A stretch of DNA of 64,000 bases, from NCBI RefSeq assembly GCF_051014685.1, contig NW_027478523.1, positions 434,001 through 498,000 of the forward strand, written 5' to 3'. The position numbers and the translations under genes were made by a program. Of this stretch, positions 11,376-23,400 are shown in pieces. Numbering within the stretch: position 1 is the first letter of the stretch; each line of letters starts with the position of its first letter. The notes beneath the pieces are model-generated. The model did not search any database. It was not told the DNA's origin and worked only from the letters and a program-made list of their open reading frames with translations. Source of the DNA: Ptiloglossa arizonensis. Lineage: Eukaryota; Arthropoda; Insecta; Hymenoptera; Colletidae.

Positions 11376-14300
11376 GCTCGAAACGAATGACTAGAACGGC
11401 CTAGGGGATAAGTGCGCATACCGTTGTAATCGGGCTAGTTTCTACTTTCAGAAGCAACAGAAATTTTGCGGATTGATCAATCCGTTCGCGAGATATGGCA
11501 GTTTGGAGGTAAGAAACGCTTGAGAAACTCAAAATTTTCGCAGTTCTGATGCTCGAAATGAATAACTGGAACGGCCTAGGGGAAAACTACACATACCGTT
11601 GTAATCGGGCGAGTTTCTACTTTCAGATGCAACAGAAATTTTGCGGATTGGTCAATCCGTTCGCGAGATGTGGCAGTTTGGAGGTAAGAAACGCTTGAGA
11701 AACTCAAAACTTGCGCAGTTCTGATGCTTGAAACGAATAACTAGAACGGCCTAGGGGGAAAGTGCGCATACCGCTGTAATGGGGCGAGTTTCTACTTTCA
11801 GATGCAACAGAAATTTTGCGGATTGGTCAATCGGTTCGCTCGATATGGCAGTTTGGAGGTAAGAAACGCTCGAGAAACTCAAAATTTTCGCAGTTCTGAT
11901 GCTCGAAACTAATAACTAGAACGGCCTAGGGGAAAACTACACCTACCGTTGTAGTCGGGCGAGTTTCTACTTTCAGATGCAACAGAAATTTTGCGGATTG
12001 GTCAATCCGTTCGCGAGATATGGCAGTTTGAAGGTAAGAAACGCTTGAGAAACTCAAAATTTTCGCTGTTCTGATGCTCGAAACGAATAACTAGAACCGC
12101 CTAGGGGAAAAGTGCGCATACCGTTGTAATCAGGCGAGTTTCTACTTACAAATGCAATAGAAATTTTGCGGATTGGTCAATCCGTTCGCGAGATATGGCA
12201 GTTTGGAGGTAAGAAGCGCTTGAGAAACTCAAAATTTTCGCAGTTCTGATGCTCGAAATGAATAACTGTAACGGCCTAAGGGAAAACTACTCATACCGTT
12301 GGAATCGGGCGAGTTTCTACTTTCAGATGCAACAGAAATTTTGCGGATTGGTCAATCCGTTCGCGAGATATGGCAGTTTGGAGGTAAGAAACGCTTGAGA
12401 AACTCAAAATTTTCGCAGTTCTGATGCTCGAAACGAATAACTAGAACCGCCTAGGGGAAAAGTGCGCATACCGTTGTAATCGGGCGAGTTTCTACTTTCA
12501 AATGCAATAGAAATTTTGCGGATTGGTCAATCCGTTCGCGAGATATGGCAGTTTGGAGGTAAGAAGCGCATGAGAAACTCAAAATTTTCGCAGTTCTGAT
12601 GCTCGAAATGAATAACTGTAACGGCCTAAGGGAAAACTACTCATACCGTTGGAATCGGGCGAGTTTCTACTTTCAGATGCAACAGAAGTTTTGCGGATTG
12701 GTCAATCCGTTCGCGAGATATGGCAGTTTGGAGGTAAGAAACGCTTGAGAAACTCAAAATTTTCGCAGTTCTGATGCTCGAAACGAATAACTAGAACGGC
12801 CTAGGGGAAAAGTACGCATACCGTTGTAATCGGGCGAGTTTCTACTTTCAGATGCAACAGAAATTTTGCGGATTGGTCAATCCGTTCGCGAGATATGGCA
12901 GTTTGGAGGTAAGAAACGCTTGAGAAACTCAACATTTGCGCAGTTCTGATGCTTGAAACGAATAACTAGAACGGCCTAGGGGAAAAGTGCGCATACCGTT
13001 GTAATCGGGCGAGTTTCTACTTTCAGAAGCAACAGAAATTTTGCGGATTGATCAATCCGTTCGCGAGATATGGCAGTTTGGAGGTAAGAAACGCTAGAGA
13101 AACTCAAAATTTTCGCAGTTCTGATGCTCGAAATGAATAACTGGAACGGCCTAGGGGAAAACTACACATACCGTTGTAATCGGGCGAGTTTCTACTTTCA
13201 GATGCAACAGAAATTTTGCGGATTGGTCAATCCGTTCGCGAGATATGGCAGTTTGGAGGTAAGAAACGCTTGAGAAACTCAAAATTTGCGCAGTTCTGAT
13301 GCATGAAACGAATAACTAGAACGGCCTAGGGGAAAAGTGCGCATACCGTTGTAATCGGGCGAGTTTCTACTTTCAGAAGCAACAGAAATTTTGCGGATTG
13401 ATAAATCCGTTCGCGAGATATGGCAGTTTGGAGGTAAGAAACGCTTGAGAAACTCAAAATTTTCGCAGTTCTGATGCTCGAAACGAATAACTGGAGCGGC
13501 CTAGGGGAAAACTACACATACCGATGTAATCGGGCGAGTTTCTACTTTCAGATGCAACAGAAATTTTGCGGATTGGTCAATCCGTTCGCGAGATGTGGCA
13601 GTTTGGAGGTAAGAAACGCTTGAGAAACTCAAAATTTTCGCAGTTCTGATGCTCGAAACGAATAACTAGAACGGCCTAGGGGAAAAGAGCGCATACCGTT
13701 GTAATCGGGCGAGTTTCTACTTTCAGATGCAACAAAAATTTTGCGGATTGATCAATCCGTTCGCGAGATATGGCAGTTTGGAGATAAGAAACGCTTTAGA
13801 AACTCAAAATTTTCGCAGTTCTGATGCTCGAAACGAATAACTAGAACGGCCCAGGGGAAAAGTGCGCATACCGATGTAATCGGGCGAGTTTCTACTTTCA
13901 GATGCAACAGAAATTTTGCGGATTGGTCAATCCGTTCGCGAGATATGGCAGTTTGGAGGTAAGAAACGCTTGAGAAACTCAAAATTTTCGCAGTTCTGAT
14001 GCTCGAAACGAATGACTAGAACGGCCTAGGGGAAAAGAGCGCATACCGTTGTAATCGGGCGAGTTTCTAATTTCAGATGCAACAGAAATTTTGCGGATTG
14101 GTCAATCCGTTCGCGAGATATGGCAGTTTGGAGGTAAGAAACGCTTGAGAAACTCAAAATTGCCGCAGTTCTGATGCTTGAAACGAATAAGTAGAACGGC
14201 CTAGGGGAAAAGTGCGCATACCGTTGTTATCGGGCGAGTTTCAACATTCAGATGCAACAGAAATTTTGCGGATCGGTCAATCCGTTCGCGAGATATGGCA

Positions 14301-14700
14301 GTTTGGATGTAAGAAACGCTTGAGAAACTCAAAATTTTCGCAGTTCTGATGCTCGAAACGAATAACTAGAACGGCCTAGGGGAAAACTACACATACCGTT
14401 GTAATCGGGCGAGTTTCTACTTTCAGATGCAACAGAAATTTTGCGGATTGGTCAATCCGTTCGCGAGATATGGCAGTTTGGAGGTAAGAAACGCTTGAGA
14501 AACTCAAAATTTGCGCAGTTCTGATGCTTGAAACGAATAACTAGAACGGCCTAGGGGAAAAGTGCGCATACCGTTGTAATCGGGCGAGTTTCTACTTTCA
14601 GATGCAACAGAAATTTTGCGGATCGGTCAATCCGTTCGCGAGATATGGCAGTTTGGATGTAAGAAACGCTTGAGAAACTCAAAATTTTCGCAGTTCTGAT
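11376..14700 (+). repeat. Mixed monomer series, monomers 66-84
   Basis: The series opens with gggctag/cagaagc (11376) and aaatgaataactgg (11551) monomers. It then repeats the landmark series of six monomers (11726-12775), which recurs at 20476 and 23976. Monomer 74 (12776) is a chimera that jumps past three types present at the other copies. The stretch 12951-14350, carrying cagaagc/gctagag, gcatg, ctggagcgg, agagcg/aacaaaaatt, cccagg/ccgatg, agagcg/tctaattt and aataagtag monomers in order, is a recurring cassette. Close copies are at 22226, 25726 and 61076, and a later part is at 31501. No gene is present. Confidence 0.85.
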
Positions 14701-15050
14701 GCTCGAAACGAATAACTAGAACCGCCTAGGGGAAAAGTGCGCATACCGTTGTAATCGGGCGAGTTTCTGCTTTCAGATGCAACAGAAATTTTGAGGATTG
14801 ATCAATCCGTTCGCGAGATATGGCAGTTTGGAGATAAGAAACGCTTGAGAAACTCAAAATTTTCGCAGTTCTGATGCTCGAAACGAATAACTAGAACCGC
14901 CTAGGGGAAAAGTGCGCATACCGTTGTAATCGGGCGAGTTTCTGCTTTCAGATGCAACAGAAATTTTGAGGATTGATCAATCCGTTCGCGAGATATGGCA
15001 GTTTGGAGATAAGAAACGCTTGAGAAACTCAAAATTTTCGCAGTTCTGAT
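14701..15050 (+). repeat. Two identical adjacent monomers
   Basis: Monomers 85 (14701-14875) and 86 (14876-15050) read identically by eye over all 175 bp. Both share the accgcc header, gagtttctgc, ttgaggattgatc and gagataag markers. Adjacent monomers elsewhere normally belong to different types, so this is a single-monomer duplication. At the matching place in the copy near 32551 the same monomer is single. Confidence 0.9.
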
Positions 15051-17325
15051 GCTCGAATCGAATGACTAGAATGGCCTAGGGGAGAAGTACGCATACCGTT
15101 GTAATCGGGCGAGTTTCTACTTTCAGATGCAACAGAAATCATGCGGATTGGTCAATCCGATCGCGAGATATGGCCGTTTGGATGTAAGAAGCGCTTGAGA
15201 ATCTCAAAATTTTCGCAGTTCTGATGCTCGAAATGAATAACTGTAAAGGCCTAAGGGAAAACTACTCATACCGTTGGAATCGGGCGAGTTTCTACTTTCA
15301 GATGCAACAGAAATTTTGCGGATTGGTCAATCCGTTCACGAGATGTGGCAGTTTGGAGGTAAGAAACGCTTGAGAAACTCAAAATTTTCGCAGTTCTGAT
15401 GCTCGAAACGAATAACTAGAACGGCCTAGGGGAAAAGTACGCATACCGTTGTAATCGGGCGAGTTTCTACTTTCAGATGCAACAGAAATTTTGCGGATTG
15501 ATCAATCCGTTCGCGAGATATGGCAGTTTGGAAATAAGAAACGCTTGAGAAACTCAAAATTTTCGCAGTTCTGATGCTCGAAACGAATAACTAGAACGGC
15601 CTAGGGGAAAAGTACGCATACCGATGTAATCGGGCGAGTTTCTAATTTCAGATGCAACAGAAATTTTGCGGATTGGTCGATCCGTTCACGAGATATGGCA
15701 GTTTGGAAGTAGGAAACGCTTGAGAAGCTCAAAATTTTCGCAGTTCTGATGCTCGAAACGAATGACTAGAACGGCCTATGGGAAAAGTGCGCATACCCTT
15801 GTAATCGGGCGAGTTTCTACTTTCAGATGCAACAGAAATTTTGCGGATTGATCAATCCGTTCGCGAGATATGGCAGTTTGGAAATAAGAAACGCTTGAGA
15901 AACTCAAAATTTTCGCAGTTCTGATGCTCGAAACGAATAACTAGAACGGCCTAGGGGAAAAGTACGCATACCCATGTAATCGGGCGAGTTTCTAATTTCA
16001 GATGCAACAGAAATTTTGCGGATTGGTCGATCCGTTCACGAGATATGGCAGTTTGGAAGTAGGAAACGCTTGAGAAGCTCAAAATTTTCGCAGTTCTGAT
16101 GCTCGAAACGAATGACTAGAACGGCCTAGGGGAAGAGTGCGCATACCGTTGTAATCGGGCTAGTTTCTACTTTCAGAAGCAACAGAAATTTTGCGGATTG
16201 ATCAATCCGTTCGCGAGATATGGCAGTTTGGAGGTAAGAAACGCTTGAGAAACTCAAAATTTTCGCAGTTCTGATGCTCGAAATGAATAACTGGAACGGC
16301 CTAGGGGAAAACTACACATAGCGTTGTAATCGGGCGAGTTTCTACTTTCAGATGCAACAGAAATTTTGCGGATTGGTCAATCCGTTCGCGAGATATGGCA
16401 GTTTGGAGGTAAGAAACGCTTGAGAAACTCAAAATTTGCGCAGTTCTGATGCTTGAAACGAATAACTAGAACGGCCTAGGGGAAAAGTGCGCATACCGTT
16501 GTAATCGGGCGAGTTTCTACTTTCAGATGCAACAGAAATTTTGCGGATTGGTCGATCCGTTCGGGAGATATGGCAGTTTGGAAGTAAGAAACACTTGAGA
16601 AACTCAAAATTTTCGCAGTTCTGATGCTCGAAACGAATTACTGGAACGGCCTAGGGGAAAACTACACATACCGTTGTAATCGGGCGAGTTTCTACTTTCG
16701 GATGCAACAGAAATTTTGCGGATTGGTCAATCCGTTCGCGAGATATAGCAGTTTGGAGGTAAGAAACGCTTGAGAAACTCAAAATTTGCGCAGTTCTGAT
16801 GCTTGAAACGAATAACTAGAACGGCCCAGGGGAAAAGTGCGCACACCGTTGTAATCGGGCGAGTGTCTACTTTCAGATGCAACAGAAATTTTGCGGATCG
16901 GTCAATCCGTTTGCGAGATATGGCAGGTTGGATGTAAGAAACGCTTGAGAAACTCAAAATCTTCGCAGTTCTGATGCTCGAAACGAATAACTTGAACGGC
17001 CTAGGGGAAAACTACACATACCGTTGTAATCGGCCGAGTTTCTACTTTCAGATGCAACAGAAATTTTGCGGATTGATCAATCCGTTCGCGAGATATGGCA
17101 GTTTGGAAATAAGAAACGCTTGAGAAACTCAAAATTTTCGCAGTTCTGATGCTCGAAACGAATAACTAGAACGGCCTAGGGGAAAAGTACGCATACCGAT
17201 GTAATCGGGCGAGTTTCTACTTTCAGATGCAACAGAAATTTTGCGGATTGGTCGATCCGTTCACGAGATATGGCAGTTTGGAAGTAGGAAACGCTTGAGA
17301 AGCTCAAAATTTTCGCAGTTCTGAT
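15051..17325 (+). repeat. Monomer series 87-99, first copy of the aatcgaatga block
   Basis: The block opens with a monomer headed gctcgaatcgaatga that carries aaatcatgcg, tccgatcgcg and tggccgtttg. The same series recurs at 27476 (offset 12425 bp, 71 monomers) and 33426, and partly at 43401. Within it a pair of agtacgcata/gaaataag and ccgatg/gttcacg monomers is repeated after the cctatggg monomer at 15751. Monomer 98 (16976) is a chimera that begins as the cggccgag type and continues as the gattgatc/gaaataag type, with the switch between monomer positions 60 and 100. No gene is present. Confidence 0.83.
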
Positions 17326-20300
17326 GCTCGAAACGAATGACTAGAACGGCCTAGGGGAGAAGTACGCATACCGATGTAATCGGGCGAGTTTCTACATTCA
17401 GATGCAACAGAAGTTTTGCGGATTGGTCGATCCGTTCGGGAGATATGGCAGTTTGGAAGTAAGAAACACTTGAGAAACTCAAAATTTTCGCAGTTCTGAT
17501 GCTCGAAATGAATTACTGGAACGGCCTAGGGGAAAACTACACATACCGTTGTAATCGGGCGAGTTTCTACTTTCGGATGCAACAGAAATTTTGCGGATTG
17601 GTCAATCCGTTCGCGAGATATAGCAGTTTGGAGGTAAGAAACGCTTGAGAAACTCAAAATTTGCGCAGTTCTGATGCTTGAAACGAATAACTAGAACGGC
17701 CCAGGGGAAAAGTGCGCACACCGTTGTAATCGGGCGAGTGTCTACTTTCAGATGCAACAGAAATTTTGCGGATCGGTCAATCCGTTTGCGAGATATGGCA
17801 GGTTGGATGTAAGAAACGCTTGAGAAACTCAAAATCTTCGCAGTTCTGATGCTCGAAACGAATAACTTGAACGGCCTAGGGGAAAACTATACATACCGTT
17901 GTAATCGGCCGAGTTTCTACTTTCAGATGCAACAGAAATTTTGCGGATTGGTCAATCCGTTCGCGAGATGTGGCAGTTTGGAGGTAAGAAACGCTTGAGA
18001 AACTCAAAATTTGCGCAGTTCTGATGCTTGAAACGAATAACTAGAACGGCCTAGGGGGAAAGTGCGCATACCGCTGTAATGGGGCGAGTTTCTACTTTCA
18101 GATGCAACAGAAATTTTGCGGATTGGTCAATCGGTTCGCTCGATATGGCAGTTTGGAGGTAAGAAACGCTCGAGAAACTCAAAATTTTCGCAGTTCTGAT
18201 GCTCGAAACTAATAACTAGAACGGCCTAGGGGAAAACTACACCTACCGTTGTAGTCGGGCGAGTTTCTACTTTCACATGCAACAGAAATTTTGCGGATTG
18301 GTCAATCCGTTCGCGAGATATGGCAGTTTGAAGGTAAGAAACGCTTGAGAAACTCAAAATTTTCGCTGTTCTGATGCTCGAAACGAATAACTAGAACCGC
18401 CTAGGGGAAAAGTGCGCATACCGTTGTAATCAGGCGAGTTTCTACTTACAAATGCAATAGAAATTTTGCGGATTGGTCAATCCGTTCGCGAGATATGGCA
18501 GTTTGGAGGTAAGAAGCGCTTGAGAAACTCAAAATTTTCGCAGTTCTGATGCTCGAAACGAATAACTAGAACCGCCTAGGGGAAAAGTGCGCATACCGTT
18601 GTAATCGGGCGAGTTTCTACTTTCAAATGCAATAGAAATTTTGCGGATTGGTCAATCCGTTCGCGAGATATGGCAGTTTGGAGGTAAGAAGCGCATGAGA
18701 AACTCAAAATTTTCGCAGTTCTGATGCTCGAAATGAATAACTGTAACGGCCTAAGGGAAAACTACTCATACCGTTGGAATCGGGCGAGTTTCTACTTTCA
18801 GATGCAACAGAAATTTTGCGGATTGATCAATCCGTTCGCGAGATGTGGCAGTTTGGAGGTAAGAAACGCTTGAGAAACTCAAAATTTTCGCAGTTCTGAT
18901 GCTCGAAACGAATAAGTAGAACGGCCTAGGGGAAAAGTACGCATACCGATGTAATCGGGCGAGTTTCTACTTTCAGATGCAACAGAAATTTTGCGGATTG
19001 GTCGATCCGTTCACGAGATATGGCAGTTTGGAAGTAGGAAACGCTTGAGAAGCTCAAAATTTTCGCAGTTCTGATGCTCGAAACGAATGACTAGAACGGC
19101 CTAGGGGAAAAGTGCGCATACCGTTGTAATCAGGCGAGTTTCTACTTTCAAATGCAATAGAAATTTTGCGGATTGGTCAATCCGTTCGCGAGATATGGCA
19201 GTTTGGAGGTAAGAAGCGCTTGAGAAACTCAAAATTTTCGCAGTTCTGATGCTCGAAATGAATAACTGTAACGGCCTAAGGGAAAACTACTCATACCGTT
19301 GGAATCGGGCGAGTTTCTACTTTCAGATGCAACAGAAGTTTTGCGGATTGGTCAATCCGTTCGCGAGATATGGCAGTTTGGAGGTAAGAAGCGCATGAGA
19401 AACTCAAAATTTTCGCAGTTCTGATGCTCGAAATGAATAACTGTAACGGCCTAAGGGAAAACTACTCATACCGTTGGAATCGGGCGAGTTTCTACTTTCA
19501 GATGCAACAGAAATTTTGCGGATTGATCAATCCGTTCGCGAGATGTGGCAGTTTGGAGGTAAGAAACGCTTGAGAAACTCAAAATTTTCGCAGTTCTGAT
19601 GCTCGAAACGAATAAGTAGAACGGCCTAGGGGAAAAGTACGCATACCGATGTAATCGGGCGAGTTTCTACTTTCAGATGCAACAGAAATTTTGCGGATTG
19701 GTCGATCCGTTCACGAGATATGGCAGTTTGGAAGTAGGAAACGCTTGAGAAGCTCAAAATTTTCGCAGTTCTGATGCTCGAAACGAATGACTAGAACGGC
19801 CTAGGGGAAAAGTGCGCATACCGTTGTAATCAGGCGAGTTTCTACTTTCAAATGCAATAGAAATTTTGCGGATTGGTCAATCCGTTCGCGAGATATGGCA
19901 GTTTGGAGGTAAGAAGCGCTTGAGAAACTCAAAATTTTCGCAGTTCTGATGCTCGAAATGAATAACTGTAACGGCCTAAGGGAAAACTACTCATACCGTT
20001 GGAATTGGGCGAGTTTCTACTTTCAGATGCAACAGAAGTTTTGCGGATTGGTCAATCCGTTCGCGAGATATGGCAGTTTGGAGGTAAGAAACGATTGAGA
20101 AACTCAAAATTTTCGCAGTTCTGATGCTCGAAACGAATAACTAGAACGGCCTAGGGGAAAAGTACGCATACCGTTGTAATCGGGCGAGTTTCTACTTTCA
20201 GATGCAACAGAAATTTTGCGGATTGATCAATCCGTTCGCGAGATATGGCAGTTTGGAAATAAGAAACGCTTGAGAAACTCAAAATTTTCGCAGTTCTGAT

Positions 20301-20475
20301 GCTCGAAACGAATAACTAGAACGGCCTAGGGGAAAAGTACGCATACCGATGTAATCGGGCGAGTTTCTACTTTCAGATGCAACAGAAATTTTGCGGATTG
20401 ATCAATCCGTTCGCGAGATATGACAGTTTGGAGGTAAGAAACGCTTGAGAAACTCAAAATTTGCGCAGTTCTGAT
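17326..20475 (+). repeat. Third copy of the 15-mer series with a 4-mer (700-bp) duplication
   Basis: Bases 17326-19250 follow 8926-10850 at an offset of 8400 bp (48 monomers). About 18690-19389 is then repeated at about 19390-20089 (offset 700 bp). The doubled monomers are headed at 18726, 18901, 19076 and 19251, then at 19426, 19601, 19776 and 19951. Monomer 111 (19251) is the junction chimera: it starts as the aagttttgcgg type and ends gcgcatgag like monomer 107. One private difference is ggaattggg near 20002 against ggaatcggg near 19302. Confidence 0.86.
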
Positions 20476-23400
20476 GCTTGAAACGAATAACTAGAACGGC
20501 CTAGGGGGAAAGTGCGCATACCGCTGTAATGGGGCGAGTTTCTACTTTCAGATGCAACAGAAATTTTGCGGATTGGTCAATCGGTTCGCTCGATATGGCA
20601 GTTTGGAGGTAAGAAACGCTCGAGAAACTCAAAATTTTCGCAGTTCTGATGCTCGAAACTAATAACTAGAACGGCCTAGGGGAAAACTACACCTACCGTT
20701 GTAGTCGGGCGAGTTTCTACTTTCAGATGCAACAGAAATTTTGCGGATTGGTCAATCCGTTCGCGAGATATGGCAGTTTGAAGGTAAGAAACGCTTGAGA
20801 AACTCAAAATTTTCGCTGTTCTGATGCTCGAAACGAGTAACTAGAACCGCCTAGGGGAAAAGTGCGCATACCGTTGTAATCAGGCGAGTTTCTACTTACA
20901 AATGCAATAGAAATTTTGCGGATTTGTCAATCCGTTCGCGAGATATGGCAGTTTGGATGTAAGAAGCGCTTGAGAAACTCAAAATTTTCGTAGTTCTGAT
21001 GCTCGAAATGAATAACTGTAACGGCCTAAGGGAAAACTACTCATACCGTTGGAATCGGGCGAGTTTCTACTTTCAGATGCAACAGAAATTTTGCGGATTG
21101 GTCAATCCGTTCGCGAGATATGGCAGTTTGGAGGTAAGAAACGCTTGAGAAACTCAAAATTTTCGCAGTTCTGATGCTCGAAACGAATAACTAGAACCGC
21201 CTAGGGGAAAAGTGCGCATACCGTTGTAATCGGGCGAGTTTCTACTTTCAAATGCAATAGAAATTTTGCGGATTGGTCAATCCGTTCGCGAGATATGGCA
21301 GTTTGGAGGTAAGAAGCGCATGAGAAACTCAAAATTTTCGCAGTTCTGATGCTCGAAATGAATAACTGTAACGGCCTAAGGGAAAACTACTCATACCGTT
21401 GGAATCGGGCGAGTTTCTACTTTCAGATGCAACAGAAGTTTTGCGGATTGGTCAATCCGTTCGCGAGATATGGCAGTTTGGAGGTAAGAAACGCTTGAGA
21501 AACTCAAAATTTTCGCAGTTCTGATGCTCGAAACGAATAACTAGAACGGCCTAGGGGAAAAGTACGCATACCGTTGTAATCGGGCGAGTTTCTACTTTCA
21601 GATGCAACAGAAATTTTGGGGATTGATCAATCCGTTCGCGAGATATGGCAGTTTGGAAATAAGAAACGCTTGAGAAACTCAAAATTTTCGCAGTTCTGAT
21701 GCTCGAAACGAATAACTAGAACGGCCTAGGGGAAAAGTACGCATACCGATGTAATCGGGCGAGTTTCTACTTTCAGATGCAACAGAAATTTTGCGGATTG
21801 GTCGATTCGTTCACGAGATATGGCAGTTTGGAAGTAGGAAACGCTTGAGAAGCTCAAAATTTTCGCAGTTCTGATGCTCGAAACGAATGACTAGAACGGC
21901 CTAGGGGAAAAGTGCGCATACCGTTGTAATCGGGCTAGTTTCTACTTTCAGAAGCAACAGAAATTTTTCGGATTGATCAATCCGTTCGCGAGATATGGCA
22001 GTTTGGAGGTAAGAAACGCTTGAGAAACTCAAAATTTTCGCAGTTCTGATGCTCGAAATGAATAACTGGAACGGCCTAGGGGAAAACTACACATACCGTT
22101 GTAATCGGGCGAGTTTCTACTTTCAGATGCAACAGAAATTTTGCGGATTGGTCAATCCGTTCGCGAGATATGGCAGTTTGGAGGTAAGAAACGCTTGAGA
22201 AACTCAAAATTTGCGCAGTTCTGATGCTTGAAACGAATAACTAGAACGGCCTAGGGGAAAAGTGCGCATACCGTTGTAATCGGGCGAGTTTCTACTTTCA
22301 GAAGCAACAGAAATTTTGCGGATTGATCAATCCGTTCGCGAGATATGGCAGTTTGGAGGTAAGAAACGCTAGAGAAACTCAAAATTTTCGCAGTTCTGAT
22401 GCTCGAAATGAATAACTGGAACGGCCTAGGGGAAAACTACACATACCGTTGTAATCGGGCGAGTTTCTACTTTCGGATGCAACAGAAATTTTGCGGATTG
22501 GTCAATCCGTTCGCGAGATATGGCAGTTTGGAGGTAAGAAACGCTTGAGAAACTCAAAATTTGCGCAGTTCTGATGCATGAAACGAATAACTAGAACGGC
22601 CTAGGGGAAAAGTGCGCATACCGTTGTAATCGGGCGAGTTTCTACTTTCAGAAGCAACAGAAATTTTGCGGATTGATAAATCCGTTCGCGAGATATGGCA
22701 GTTTGGAGGTAAGAAACGCTTGAGAAACTCAAAATTTTCGCAGTTCTGATGCTCGAAACGAATAACTGGAGCGGCCTAGGGGAAAACTACACATACCGAT
22801 GTAATCGGGCGAGTTTCTACTTTCAGATGCAACAGAAATTTTGCGGATTGGTCAATCCGTTCGCGAGATGTGGCAGTTTGGAGGTAAGAAACGCTTGAGA
22901 AACTCAAAATTTTCGCAGTTCTGATGCTCGAAACGAATAACTAGAACGGCCTAGGGGAAAAGAGCGCATACCGTTGTAATCGGGCGAGTTTCTACTTTCA
23001 GATGCAACAAAAATTTTGCGGATTGATCAATCCGTTCGCGAGATATGGCAGTTTGGAGATAAGAAACGCTTTAGAAACTCAAAATTTTCGCAGTTCTGAT
23101 GCTCGAAACGAATAACTAGAACGGCCCAGGGGAAAAGTGCGCATACCGATGTAATCGGGCGAGTTTCTACTTTCAGATGCAACAGAAATTTTGCGGATTG
23201 GTCAATCCGTTCGCGAGATATGGCAGTTTGGAGGTAAGAAACGCTTGAGAAACTCAAAATTTTCGCAGTTCTGATGCTCGAAATGAATAACTGGAACGGC
23301 CTAGGGGAAAACTACACATACCGTTGTAATCGGGCGAGTTTCTACTTTCAGATGCAACAGAAATTTTGCGGATTGGTCAATCCGTTCGCGAGATATGGCA

